A stretch of DNA of 64,000 nucleotides from Alphaproteobacteria bacterium (GTDB lineage Bacteria; Pseudomonadota; Alphaproteobacteria; UBA6615): contig JANQOE010000092.1 of the NCBI GenBank assembly GCA_028279245.1, positions 1 to 64,000 on the forward strand. Reading direction: 5' to 3'. The notes beneath the pieces were generated by a model, which worked only from the letters and a program-made list of their open reading frames with translations, was not told where the DNA came from and did no database searches. Below are positions 17,649-26,550 of the stretch, piece after piece. Each line of letters opens with the position of its first letter. Position 1 is the first letter of the stretch. Made by a program: the position numbers and the translations under genes.

Positions 17649-19294
17649 TGATCGACTTTCGGACGGACCCTAGCCGTTACCGGCATTGGACGATCAAGGT
17701 CGACGGATCGGTCGCGACGCTGGCCATGAATGTCGATGAAGATGGCGGACTGGATCCCGGGTACCGGCTGAAGCTGAATTCCTACGACCTGGGTGTCGAC
17801 ATCGAGCTGAACGACGCCGTGCAACGGCTGCGGTTCGAACATCCGGCGGTCAAGACGGTCGTCATCACATCACTCAAGGACCGGGTTTTCTGCGCCGGCG
17901 CCAACATCGGCATGCTTGGCCGGTCGTCGCATGCCGCGAAGGTGAACTTCTGCAAGTTCACGAACGAGACGCGGTTGGCGATCGAAGATACCACCGCCCA
18001 TTCGGGTCAGACCTACATGACGGTGATCAACGGTACCGCGGCCGGCGGCGGGTACGAACTGGCCCTCGCCACCGACCACATCATGCTGGTCGACGATGGA
18101 TCGACGGCGGTGTCCTTGCCCGAAGTGCCGTTGCTCGCAGTCCTGCCGGGCACCGGTGGGCTGACGCGTGTCGTCGACAAACGGCATGTGCGCCGTGACC
18201 GGGCCGACGTTTTTTGTTCGCTGACCGAAGGCATTCGCGGCCAGCGGGCGTTGAGTTGGAACTTGGTGGACGAGTTGGCGCCGCGATCAGCCCTGTCGGA
18301 TAGAGCGCGGGTGCGCGCGGCAGCGCTGGCCGAACGCTCGGACCGGCCGATGGATGCGGATGGGATCACGCTCGGGCCGTTGGACCGGTCAGTGATGGCT
18401 GACTCCATCACTTACGGCAATGTCGACGTGCAGCTCGACCGGGCGCAAGGCGTGGCGACGTTGACGATCCAGGGTCCGGATGAAGCGCCGCCGGCCGAGA
18501 CCTCGGCACTCGCCGAACTGGGGACCGGGTTTTGGCCGCTCGCGGTGAGTCGGGAGCTGGAAGACGCGATCCTGCATCTTCGCGTGAACGAACCGACCGT
18601 TGGCACGTGGGTGCTGAAAACAACCGGCGATCCCGATCTGTTGACCGCCCATGACGCTTGGTTACTGGCAAACCGATCGCACTGGCTGGTGCGGGAGATC
18701 CTGCTCTATCTGAAGCGGACGTTGAAGCGACTGGACGTTTCGTCGCGCAGCCTGATCGCAGTTATCGAACCGGGCTCGTGTTTTTGCGGCTCACTAGCGG
18801 AACTCGCCTTTGCCGCCGACCGAAGCTACATGCTCGATGGGACGCAGGAAGACGACGACCGCGTGGCGTCGTTACGACTGAGCGGTATGAACTTCGGCCC
18901 GTTGCCGATGGGCAATGGGCTGACACGGTTGGAGAGCCGCCTGATTGGCACGGCCGGGGCCGCCGCCGAATTGACCTCTGAGGTTGGCAAGGAGCTCGAT
19001 GCGGGGACAGCAGAGGGGCTTGGCCTCGTCACCTTCGCGCCGGACGATATCGACTGGGAGGATGAGGTGCGGGTCGCCATTGAAGAGCGTGCAAGTTTTT
19101 CGCCAGACGCCTTGAACGGTATGGAAGCCAACTTGCGGTTTGTTGGGCCGGAAACGTTAGAAACAAAAATCTTCGGGCGGTTGAGCGCCTGGCAGAACTG
19201 GATCTTTCAACGGCCGAATGCGGTCGGCGACAAAGGCGCCCTGAAGCTGTTCGGGTCAGGGCGTAAAAGCGAATTCGATAGGGAGCGCGTGTAG
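17648..19294 (+). CDS. boxC: 2,3-Epoxybenzoyl-CoA dihydrolase BoxC (benzoyl-CoA-dihydrodiol lyase)
   Basis: 548-residue crotonase-superfamily enzyme of the aerobic benzoyl-CoA (box) pathway. It opens 2,3-epoxybenzoyl-CoA hydrolytically to 3,4-dehydroadipyl-CoA semialdehyde and formate. The length matches BoxC (about 550) rather than ordinary crotonases (about 260). The oxyanion-hole segments FCAGANIGMLG and NGTAAGGGYELALATDHIML are present, as is the family-specific C-terminal half. It precedes boxB by 2 bases. The start has no ribosome site. Confidence 0.93.
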   Translation: MIDFRTDPSRYRHWTIKVDGSVATLAMNVDEDGGLDPGYRLKLNSYDLGVDIELNDAVQRLRFEHPAVKTVVITSLKDRVFCAGANIGMLGRSSHAAKVNFCKFTNETRLAIEDTTAHSGQTYMTVINGTAAGGGYELALATDHIMLVDDGSTAVSLPEVPLLAVLPGTGGLTRVVDKRHVRRDRADVFCSLTEGIRGQRALSWNLVDELAPRSALSDRARVRAAALAERSDRPMDADGITLGPLDRSVMADSITYGNVDVQLDRAQGVATLTIQGPDEAPPAETSALAELGTGFWPLAVSRELEDAILHLRVNEPTVGTWVLKTTGDPDLLTAHDAWLLANRSHWLVREILLYLKRTLKRLDVSSRSLIAVIEPGSCFCGSLAELAFAADRSYMLDGTQEDDDRVASLRLSGMNFGPLPMGNGLTRLESRLIGTAGAAAELTSEVGKELDAGTAEGLGLVTFAPDDIDWEDEVRVAIEERASFSPDALNGMEANLRFVGPETLETKIFGRLSAWQNWIFQRPNAVGDKGALKLFGSGRKSEFDRERV

Positions 19295-19296
19295 AC

Positions 19297-20712
19297 ATGC
19301 AGGTCAGCTACAACGACAAGATTCCCAACAACGTCAATCTGAGCGACGACAAGCGGCTGCAACGGGCGTTGGAGCGGTGGCTGCCGGCCTATCAAACCTG
19401 GTGGAACGATCTGGGACCGATCGATAGCCAGCAACACGAGGTCTATCTGCGCACGGCAATCAGCGTTGATACCGATGGCTGGGCGCATTTCGATCATGTG
19501 CGCATGCCGGATTATCGTTGGGGCATCTTTCTGGCCCAGCCGGAGGCGGACCGGCGCATTGGCTTCGGCACCCACAAAGGCGAACCGGTCTGGACTGAGT
19601 TGCCTGGCGAGTATCGGGCCGAACTACGGCGGCTGATTGTCACACAAGGCGACACCGAACCGGCCTCGGTCGAACAGCAGCGGCAGCTCGGGAAGACCTG
19701 CCCGTCGCTCTACGACTTGCGCAACCTGTACCAGGTCAACGTCGAAGAAGGGCGCCATCTTTGGGCGATGGTCTACCTCTTGCACGCCTATTTCGGCCGG
19801 GACGGGCGTGAAGAAGGCGAAGCGATGTTGGCGCGGCATGCCGGTGACCCCGACCGGCCGCGCATCCTCAAGGCGTTCAACGAACCGACCGACGACTGGC
19901 TGTCGTTCTTCATGTTCACCTTCTTCCAGGACCGGGACGGCAAGTTCCAGCTATCGGCCCTGGCAGAGTCTGGTTTCGACCCGTTGTCGCGCACCTGCCG
20001 TTTCATGCTGACGGAAGAAGCGCATCACATGTTCGTCGGCGAATACGGCTTGGCGCGAGTTTTGGAACGTAGCTGCGCCCTGATGCGCGAACACGATACC
20101 GCCGACATTCGGCGGTTCGGTGGCATCGACCTGCAGACCTTTCAGAAGTTCATCAACTTCCACTACAGCATCTGCCTCGATCTGTTCGGGCAGGAACAGT
20201 CGACGAATGCCGCGAACTACTACTCCATGGGGCTGAAAGGCCGTTATCACGAGAGCAAGATCGCGGACGATCATGTGCTCGCAGACCTGGGCGAAGCCGT
20301 GCCGTTTGTCGAGAATGGGGTCGTGCGGACTCAAGACGTCTCCGCCCTGACGGCCGTGAATGAGCGCCTGCGCCAGGACTACACCAAGGACAGCCAGCGC
20401 GGCATGAACCGGTTCAACAAGGTCATCCGCAGCTTCGGCATCGACACGGAGCTTTACCTGCCGCATCCCGCCTTTCACCGGGAGATTGGCGCGTTTGCCG
20501 ACTGCTATGCGAGTCCGGACGGGCAGATCCTGGATCAGGCCACCTGGAACAAACGGCAGGCGGAATGGCTACCCACCGAAGACGACAAGGCCTATGTGCG
20601 ATCGCTCATGCAACCGGTGACCGGGCCGGGACAGATGGCTGGATGGATCGCACCGCCGAAGCGCGGCATTCACGGGAAGCCGGTCGACTTCGAATACGTA
20701 CTGTTCCACTGA
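19297..20712 (+). CDS. boxB: Benzoyl-CoA 2,3-epoxidase, diiron subunit BoxB
   Basis: 471-residue diiron oxygenase that epoxidises benzoyl-CoA with O2, using electrons normally supplied by the reductase BoxA. Candidate iron ligands are Glu121, Glu151 and His154 (NVEEGRHLW), Asp212, Glu241 and His244 (TEEAHHMF), by the spacing of two ExxH-type motifs in the ferritin-like fold; exact assignment is by eye. No boxA or boxD lies in this window. It ends four bases from the convergent livF stop. Confidence 0.94.
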   Translation: MQVSYNDKIPNNVNLSDDKRLQRALERWLPAYQTWWNDLGPIDSQQHEVYLRTAISVDTDGWAHFDHVRMPDYRWGIFLAQPEADRRIGFGTHKGEPVWTELPGEYRAELRRLIVTQGDTEPASVEQQRQLGKTCPSLYDLRNLYQVNVEEGRHLWAMVYLLHAYFGRDGREEGEAMLARHAGDPDRPRILKAFNEPTDDWLSFFMFTFFQDRDGKFQLSALAESGFDPLSRTCRFMLTEEAHHMFVGEYGLARVLERSCALMREHDTADIRRFGGIDLQTFQKFINFHYSICLDLFGQEQSTNAANYYSMGLKGRYHESKIADDHVLADLGEAVPFVENGVVRTQDVSALTAVNERLRQDYTKDSQRGMNRFNKVIRSFGIDTELYLPHPAFHREIGAFADCYASPDGQILDQATWNKRQAEWLPTEDDKAYVRSLMQPVTGPGQMAGWIAPPKRGIHGKPVDFEYVLFH

Positions 20713-20716
20713 TCGG

Positions 20717-21418
20717 CTAGACGCCGAGATAGCGATGCTGAACGTCGGTCGCGTTGCGGAAGGCTTGGGTATCACCGGACCAGACGACCTGTCCCTTCTC
20801 GACGATGTAGTGGCGGTCGGCGAAAGCGAGCAGCCGCTGTACGTTCTTGTCGATCACCAGGATCGACAACGAGGCGTCCTTCAACTGCTGAAGCACGCGC
20901 CAGATCTGGGCGCGGATCAGCGGCGCGAGTCCTTCCGTCGCTTCGTCGAGAATCAGCAAGCGTGGGTTGGTCAATAGGGCGCGGCCGATGGCGAGCATTT
21001 GTTGTTCGCCGCCCGACAACTGGCTGCCCATGCTGTTGCGCCGTGCCTGCAACCCCGGGAACAGCGCGAAGACTTTTTCCAACGTCCAGGGATCGCTGAC
21101 GTTCCGGCGGTTGGCGAGGGTGGCGGTCAGGTTCTCCAACACGGTGAGATTGGGGAAAACCTGCCGGCCTTCCGGCACGAGCCCCAGGCCGGCCATGGCA
21201 ATACGGAAAGGCGGCTTGCCGGCCAGGGATGCGCCTTCGAATTGGATTGTGCCGGCGGTTGGGGGAACGATCCCCATCAGGGCATTGACGGTCGTCGTCT
21301 TGCCCATGCCGTTGCGGCCGAGGAGCGTCACGACTTCACCGGCCTCGATGCGGAAGGCCATGCCGAACAAGACCTGGCTGCTCCCGTAGGCCGCTTCGAG
21401 TCCGGATACCTCAAGCAT
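20717..21418 (-). CDS. livF: Branched-chain-type ABC transporter ATP-binding protein LivF
   Basis: 233-residue ATPase of a HAAT/Liv-type importer. Walker A is GRNGMGKTT, signature LSGGEQQ and Walker B LLILDEATEGLAP, the EATEGLAP ending being typical of LivF. Where LivF usually has a histidine in the H-loop this protein has LVIDKNVQRLL. Last gene of the livHMGF set. Next to box genes the substrate may be an aromatic acid rather than an amino acid; that is inference. Confidence 0.9.
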   Translation of the reverse strand: MLEVSGLEAAYGSSQVLFGMAFRIEAGEVVTLLGRNGMGKTTTVNALMGIVPPTAGTIQFEGASLAGKPPFRIAMAGLGLVPEGRQVFPNLTVLENLTATLANRRNVSDPWTLEKVFALFPGLQARRNSMGSQLSGGEQQMLAIGRALLTNPRLLILDEATEGLAPLIRAQIWRVLQQLKDASLSILVIDKNVQRLLAFADRHYIVEKGQVVWSGDTQAFRNATDVQHRYLGV

Positions 21419-21420
21419 GA

Positions 21421-22182
21421 TCAGGCGGCCGCCGTTTCTTCGTCGCCCAGGTAAGCCTGCCGCACCTTGGCATTGGCGCGGATCTCGGCAGGTGCGCCAG
21501 TGGCGATGGGACGACCGTAGACCAGCACCGTGATGCGGTCGGCCAGTGCAAACACCGCATCCATGTCGTGCTCCACCAGCATGATGGTGTAGCGGCGTTT
21601 GAGCCGCCCCAGGAAGGCGATCATGCGCTCGCTGTCGTCGGGGCCCATGCCGGCCATCGGTTCGTCGAGTAGCAGGATCTTCGGTTCCGTCGCCAGGGCG
21701 ATGGCGATCTCAAGGGCGCGCTGTTCACCATGGGACAGGGCGCCGGCGGGCACATCGGCACGGGACGCCAGCCCGACCTGATCTAGAACCCGTAGCGCCG
21801 GATCGCGTAGTGCCGGGTCGTTACGGGCGGCGCGCCAAAACCCGAAGCTGTGTCCCTGGCGGGATTGGCCGGCCAAAGCCACATTGTCGAGCACCGTGAA
21901 GTCACGGAAGATGCTGGTGATCTGGAACGAACGTACCAATCCATGACGCGCGCGTGCGGCCGCCGACCAATTGGTGATTGGCACACCATCGAACTTGATG
22001 CTGCCGGTATCCGCCTTCAGTTGGCCGGCCAGCAGGTTCACCAGGGTCGTCTTGCCGGCGCCGTTCGGTCCGATAAACGCGTGCAGCTCGCCCGGTTCCA
22101 ACTCAAACGACACCGCATCGGCGGCGACCAATCCGCCGAACGCCTTGGTCAGTGCCTCGACCTCAAGGCGGCTTTCAGGCAT
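21421..22182 (-). CDS. livG: Branched-chain-type ABC transporter ATP-binding protein LivG
   Basis: 253-residue ATPase partner of LivF. Walker [10 protein letters not shown], signature LSHGEQRALEIAIAL and Walker B ILLLDEPMAGMGPDD are present, with the H-loop in LVEHDMDAVFALAD. The signature's LSHGE form is common in LivG. ATG 22182 (MPESRLEVE) overlaps the end of livM by 8 bases; the longer reading from 22221 lies inside livM and is rejected. It precedes livF by 2 bases. Confidence 0.9.
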   Translation of the reverse strand: MPESRLEVEALTKAFGGLVAADAVSFELEPGELHAFIGPNGAGKTTLVNLLAGQLKADTGSIKFDGVPITNWSAAARARHGLVRSFQITSIFRDFTVLDNVALAGQSRQGHSFGFWRAARNDPALRDPALRVLDQVGLASRADVPAGALSHGEQRALEIAIALATEPKILLLDEPMAGMGPDDSERMIAFLGRLKRRYTIMLVEHDMDAVFALADRITVLVYGRPIATGAPAEIRANAKVRQAYLGDEETAAA

Positions 22183-23140
22183 GGCGTGGGTTGAGGCGTT
22201 CGACAAACCCAAGAACACCACCGCGGCCGAACAGCACTACGAGAATCAGCAGCGGGCCAAAGATCAGGTGCCAGTGTTCGGTGAAGCTCGACAGGATCTC
22301 GGCCAGCAACAGGAAGGCAAGCGCGCCCCAAACCGGTCCGAACAGGGTGCCCATACCGCCCAGCACGACCATGAAGATCAATTCGCCAGACCGTGGCCAG
22401 TTCATCATGTCGGGGCTGATGAACTTCTCAAGATTGGCCATGAGAATGCCGGCAAGGCCAACGATCACGCCGGAGATGACGAACGCGACGAGCCGGTAGC
22501 GATAGGCCGGGATGCCGATCGCATGGACGCGGGTTTCGTTGGACTTGGTGCCGCGCAGGACCATGCCGAAACGGGAGTTGACGATACGCCAGCAGATGAA
22601 GATGACCAGCAGTAGGAGCGCGAGCAGCAGATAGTAGAAGAAGACGCGGTCACCCAGGTTCGGCCCGACACCACCGACGTCGAACGTGCTTCTGTTATAG
22701 ATGATCAGGCCGTCGTTGCTGCCGTATTGATCCAAACTGGCGCCCAGAAAGAACACCATTTGGGCGAAGGCAAGGGTGATCATGATGAAGTAGACACCGC
22801 GCGTCCGCAGCGACACCGCACCGAAGACAAACGCGACAACTGCGGAGATGGCCAACGCAAGGGGCCACTGGATAAAGCCGTTGTCGATGCCGTGATAGGA
22901 CAAGATGCCGAAGGTGTAGCCGCCGATGCCGAGATAGGCGGCATGCCCAAAGCTGACCATGCCGCCGTAGCCCATGATCAAGTTCAACCCGACGGCGGCG
23001 ATAGACCAAATCATGATCCGGGCGAACACATTCACATAGAAGCCGTAGCCGATCAGCGGCGCGACGATGGGCACCAGGGCGATCACCACGAACAGGACGA
23101 ACGTCGCAATGGCGGCTGGGTTCCTGGCGATGTCCTTCAT
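22175..23140 (-). CDS. livM: Branched-chain-type ABC transporter permease LivM
   Basis: 321-residue inner-membrane permease with about eight to ten hydrophobic helices. Family motifs are GLNLIMGYGGMVSFGHAAYLG and, toward the C-terminus, GGMGTLFGPVWGA. It overlaps livH by 4 bases upstream and livG downstream, indicating translational coupling in the livHMGF operon. Confidence 0.9.
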   Translation of the reverse strand: MKDIARNPAAIATFVLFVVIALVPIVAPLIGYGFYVNVFARIMIWSIAAVGLNLIMGYGGMVSFGHAAYLGIGGYTFGILSYHGIDNGFIQWPLALAISAVVAFVFGAVSLRTRGVYFIMITLAFAQMVFFLGASLDQYGSNDGLIIYNRSTFDVGGVGPNLGDRVFFYYLLLALLLLVIFICWRIVNSRFGMVLRGTKSNETRVHAIGIPAYRYRLVAFVISGVIVGLAGILMANLEKFISPDMMNWPRSGELIFMVVLGGMGTLFGPVWGALAFLLLAEILSSFTEHWHLIFGPLLILVVLFGRGGVLGFVERLNPRHA

Positions 23141-24066
23141 GCCGAGCGGGCCCGCGGCGGAAAAAGGCCTTGCGGCCGGAAGAAGAGGATCGCCGCCATC
23201 AGAATGTAGATGAGCATCGATGACAAGGCCGGCCCCGCCGTTTCCGCCGCCTGCACCGGCATGAAGAGCAACAGGATCTCATCCAGAAAGGCCCGGCCCA
23301 TGGTGTCGATGACGCCAGTGAGCAGCGCCGCGATGAACGCGCCGCGGATCGACCCGATGCCGCCGATGACAATCACGACGAACGCCAGAATGAGGATCTG
23401 TTCACCCATGCCAATCGACGCCTGACTGATCGGGGCGATCAACATCCCGGCGAGACCTGCCAGGACAGCGCCAATTCCAAAAACGAGGGTGAACAGCAAC
23501 CCGACATTGACGCCGAGTGCACTGGCCATGGTGCGATTGGACGCGCCGGCCCGTATCAGCATGCCGATGCGCGTATGGCTGACCAGGACGTAGAGTCCAA
23601 AGGCGACGGCGATGCCAACAGCGATGATGAGCAGACGATATGTCGAGTAGGTGATGCCGAGGGGCAGTTGCACACTGCCATTGAGCACGGCCGGCAATGG
23701 CACGGACAGCCCCGCTGGGCCCCAGACGACCCGCACCAACTCGTTGAAGAACAGAATCAGACCGAAGGTCGCCAGCACCTGGTCCAGATGGTCGCGGGCG
23801 TAGAGCGTGCGCAGCGCGACGACTTCGACGACAAGACCAACGATCAAGGTCGCCGGGATCGCTAGCAGCACCCCGATAAAAAACGAGTCCAGCGCCAGCG
23901 TGAAGGTCGCCGCAAAAAAGGCGCCGACCATGTAAAGCGACCCATGGGCCAGATTCACTAGGTCCATGATGCCGAAGACAAGCGTCAATCCGGCGGCCAG
24001 CAAGAACAACAGGACACCCAATTGAAAGCCGTTCAGCGCTTGTTCCAGCACAAAGGCGGTCGTCAT
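23137..24066 (-). CDS. livH: Branched-chain-type ABC transporter permease LivH
   Basis: 309-residue inner-membrane permease, the partner of LivM. Motifs LTLVFGIMDLVNLAHGSLYM near the N-terminus and VIVIGGIGSIRGAFIAALL near the C-terminus are characteristic. It is separated from the binding-protein gene livK by a strong terminator-like hairpin, so it is probably expressed at a lower level. Confidence 0.9.
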   Translation of the reverse strand: MTTAFVLEQALNGFQLGVLLFLLAAGLTLVFGIMDLVNLAHGSLYMVGAFFAATFTLALDSFFIGVLLAIPATLIVGLVVEVVALRTLYARDHLDQVLATFGLILFFNELVRVVWGPAGLSVPLPAVLNGSVQLPLGITYSTYRLLIIAVGIAVAFGLYVLVSHTRIGMLIRAGASNRTMASALGVNVGLLFTLVFGIGAVLAGLAGMLIAPISQASIGMGEQILILAFVVIVIGGIGSIRGAFIAALLTGVIDTMGRAFLDEILLLFMPVQAAETAGPALSSMLIYILMAAILFFRPQGLFPPRARSA

Positions 24067-24090
24067 GCGGTCACGCTAGCCAGATCTATC

Positions 24091-24129
24091 GGAAAGAAAA
24101 AGCGGGGCCGGCTCAGCCGCCCCCGCTTT
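24091..24129 (-). terminator. Intrinsic terminator/attenuator between livK and livH
   Basis: On the minus strand AAAGCGGGG (24121-24129) pairs with CCCCGCTTT (24099-24107), with an inner CGGC-TGA-GCCG stem, followed by a T-rich run TTTTTCTTT. It lies 18 bases after livK stops and before livH starts. Partial read-through would give more binding protein than permease. Confidence 0.8.
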
Positions 24130-24146
24130 ATGAAATGTCTGCAGCG

Positions 24147-25322
24147 CTACATGCCGCATTCGGCTGCATAGACATCCTGATGGTCTTCCAAGGCGACGCC
24201 AATGGCTGACGTCGTCCAATTGCCGTCCGCGTCGACTACGACCTGGCGGGCATGGAAGTCTTGGATCGGGAAGTGGTTGTTGCCGAACGCGAAATCACCA
24301 CGTACGGACTCGAAATCGGCCTGCTCCAGCGCGGCCCGCAAGGCGTCGGGGTCGAGGTCGCCGTTGGTGGCCTCGACCGCCGACTTGATTAGCATGATCG
24401 CGTCGTAGGACTGGGCCGCATAGAAGGATGGATAAGCTCCGTGCTGCGCGCGGAAATCGGCGACAAAGCGCTGGTTCTGCTCATTGTCTAAGTCCGGCGC
24501 CCAGAACTGCGTCATGACCGTACCCAGCACCGTTTCCATCCCGGCTTCCTGGAAGCGCGGCAAACTCAGCGCATCGAGAGTGTAGACAGAGTAGAGCGGC
24601 GTGTCGGCCAAGCCCGCTTGCTCGTACTGCTTGACGAATGCAGGACCGTGGCCGCCGGGGTAGAATGTGAAGACCGCATCGGGCGAGGCCGCCTTGACCT
24701 TGGTGAATTCGGCCGCCCAGTCGATCTGGCTTGGCCAGGTGGTCATGTCCTTGCCGACCACGTTGCCTTGGAAGGTACGTTCAACGCCGGAGACCATGTC
24801 TTTGCCGGCCGCATAGTTCGGCGCGATGATGTAGAGGTCCTCAACACCGCGTTCGTTCAGGACTTGGCCCAGCGCCATCGGCGTCTGGTCATTCTGCCAA
24901 GCCACATTGAAGAAGTTCTGGTGGCATCCCGGACCGGCCAACTGCGACGGGCCGGCATTGGCGCTAATCAGAATCTTGCCCGCGTCCAGCACCGTGTTCG
25001 CGGATGCGAGCAACACATTCGACCAAATGTAGCCGGTGACGATATCTACATCGTCACGCTGCACCAGCTTCTCGGTCTTCTGCTTGCCGGTCTGCGGGTT
25101 GAACTCGTCATCCTCGTAGACGACCTCGACTTCGAGGGGACCCATCTTGCTGTCGATGTGGTCCAGTGCGAGTTCCACGGCCTTGCGCATGTCTTCGCCA
25201 ATGACCGCCGCGCCGGTGGTGAGCGTTGTTACAAAGCCGATCTTGATCTTGCCGTCGTCCGCCCAGGCGGGGCTTACCCCCAGTGCCAGGACAGAGGCAA
25301 GCAGTGCCGACCGTCTGAACAT
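24147..25322 (-). CDS. livK: Periplasmic substrate-binding protein, Liv/aromatic-acid type
   Basis: 391-residue type I periplasmic binding protein. A signal peptide (MFRRSALLASVLALGVSPAWA) is followed by KIKIGFVTTLTTGAAVIGEDM, the usual start of the Leu/Ile/Val-binding fold. ATG 25322 has GGGAGG seven bases upstream, preferred over the longer frame. Location beside boxCB and an aryl-CoA ligase suggests an aromatic carboxylate ligand, but the sequence alone does not prove it. Confidence 0.9.
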   Translation of the reverse strand: MFRRSALLASVLALGVSPAWADDGKIKIGFVTTLTTGAAVIGEDMRKAVELALDHIDSKMGPLEVEVVYEDDEFNPQTGKQKTEKLVQRDDVDIVTGYIWSNVLLASANTVLDAGKILISANAGPSQLAGPGCHQNFFNVAWQNDQTPMALGQVLNERGVEDLYIIAPNYAAGKDMVSGVERTFQGNVVGKDMTTWPSQIDWAAEFTKVKAASPDAVFTFYPGGHGPAFVKQYEQAGLADTPLYSVYTLDALSLPRFQEAGMETVLGTVMTQFWAPDLDNEQNQRFVADFRAQHGAYPSFYAAQSYDAIMLIKSAVEATNGDLDPDALRAALEQADFESVRGDFAFGNNHFPIQDFHARQVVVDADGNWTTSAIGVALEDHQDVYAAECGM

Positions 25323-25354
25323 TCGTACCTCCCAAAAGATGGTTTGTTGGACCA

Positions 25355-25382
25355 ATAATAGGTGACACCGAGGATCTGCAAA
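25355..25382 (-). promoter_or_regulatory. Putative livK promoter
   Basis: On the minus strand TTTGCA (25377-25382) and TATTAT (25355-25360) are 16 bases apart, about 33 bases upstream of livK. The plus-strand text here, CCAATAAT then AGGTGACA, resembles the boxC promoter (CCAATAAT then AGGTTACA), hinting at a shared regulator. Confidence 0.35.
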
Positions 25383-25438
25383 AGCACTTGAATGCGACTT
25401 CGATAAACTCTCTATGCGTGTATTTCTGGACCTTCTAT

Positions 25439-25846
25439 CTATGGAACAACGGCGGTTGCCTCGATTTCGAGCAACGCTTCCTTGTCGACCAATCCGCTCA
25501 CCGCGATGACCGACATCGCCGGATAGTGACGTCCCATCACGCCGCGATAAATGGCACCGAGATCCCCTATGCTCTTCAGATACAACTCGCGATCGACGAC
25601 AAACCAGGTCATTCGGACGACATGCTCAGGTCTGGCGGCCACTTCCGCCAGGATCGCCGTGATATTCTTCAGAGCCTGCTCAAACTGGCCGACGAAGTCG
25701 GTCCGGGTAAACTGCTGGGTTTCCGGGTCCCAGCCGACCTGGCCGGCAAGGAATACCGGCTTTCCCTCCGCCACCACGCCATTGGCATAGCCGCGGGCCG
25801 GGGCCCAGGTTGGCGGCTGCAGGAACTTCATGCTTGGAACGCCCAT
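25439..25846 (-). CDS. RidA family (YjgF/YER057c/UK114) protein
   Basis: 135-residue member of the RidA superfamily, trimeric enzymes that hydrolyse reactive enamine/imine intermediates or related compounds. The fold pattern YANGVVAEGKPVFLAGQVGWDPETQ and the C-terminal LLEIEATAVVP are recognisable. The conserved arginine of true RidA (near position 105) is not evident: the segment reads HYPAMSVIAVSGL, so this is a divergent subgroup. Genes like this accompany aromatic-CoA clusters; the exact substrate is unknown. ATG 25846 has GGAGAG upstream. Confidence 0.82.
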   Translation of the reverse strand: MGVPSMKFLQPPTWAPARGYANGVVAEGKPVFLAGQVGWDPETQQFTRTDFVGQFEQALKNITAILAEVAARPEHVVRMTWFVVDRELYLKSIGDLGAIYRGVMGRHYPAMSVIAVSGLVDKEALLEIEATAVVP

Positions 25847-26043
25847 CGGTTGTTTAATCTCTCCAACATTTTATATACGAAATAAGTTCCAGGTGTGTAG
25901 AGTATCGTCCCCCGGGTATCGAGACCTTCGCGGCCTTCTGAGTAGTTCGAAACGCGCGTGCACGTGAATCCCGGCCTAGATAAAACTACCCGACCGTGTA
26001 ACCGTAACGCCAGTGTGGTTTGGACCTAAAGGACCGATGTTGG

Positions 26044-26550
26044 ATGCAGGTTTCTTCAGACGATGGGACAAATGGAGCCGATTTCGAGACGGCCACAACC
26101 GGCGGCGACCAGATGGAGCTGCGGCTTTGGTTGAGAATGCTGACCTGCACCAATCTCATCGAAACGGAGGTTCGGCAACAGTTGCGTCGCCAATTCGGGA
26201 TCACTTTAGCTCGATTCGACCTGCTGGCGCAGTTGGCGCGTGCGCCGAAGGGGCTGACCATGGGCCAGCTGTCCAAGCGCCTTATGGTATCGAACGGTAA
26301 CGTCACCGGTCTGATCAGCCGATTGGAGGGCGAGGGACTTGTCGAGCGCCAGGTCGCACCGCACGACAAGCGAGCGCAAATCGTGCGGCTGACCGAACGG
26401 GGAGACCAGGCCTTTTCGAACATGCTGCCGGCGCATAGTGCCTGGATTCGACAATTGTTTGGAAACCTTGATCCGGACGACGTTCTGAGACTGATGAACC
26501 TGCTCGCGAAGCTGAAGAGTAACTTGCCGGGACGGGAGAGCGACGCTTGA
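26044..26550 (+). CDS. MarR family transcriptional regulator
   Basis: 168-residue winged-helix regulator. The recognition region [20 protein letters not shown] and the wing [21 protein letters not shown] are typical of MarR repressors that release DNA on binding aromatic ligands or their CoA thioesters. Its stop codon overlaps the next gene, so it heads the aromatic-CoA operon. The neighbouring box and liv promoters are its likely additional targets. ATG 26044 is chosen; a TTG at 26020 is possible. Confidence 0.85.
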   Translation: MQVSSDDGTNGADFETATTGGDQMELRLWLRMLTCTNLIETEVRQQLRRQFGITLARFDLLAQLARAPKGLTMGQLSKRLMVSNGNVTGLISRLEGEGLVERQVAPHDKRAQIVRLTERGDQAFSNMLPAHSAWIRQLFGNLDPDDVLRLMNLLAKLKSNLPGRESDA

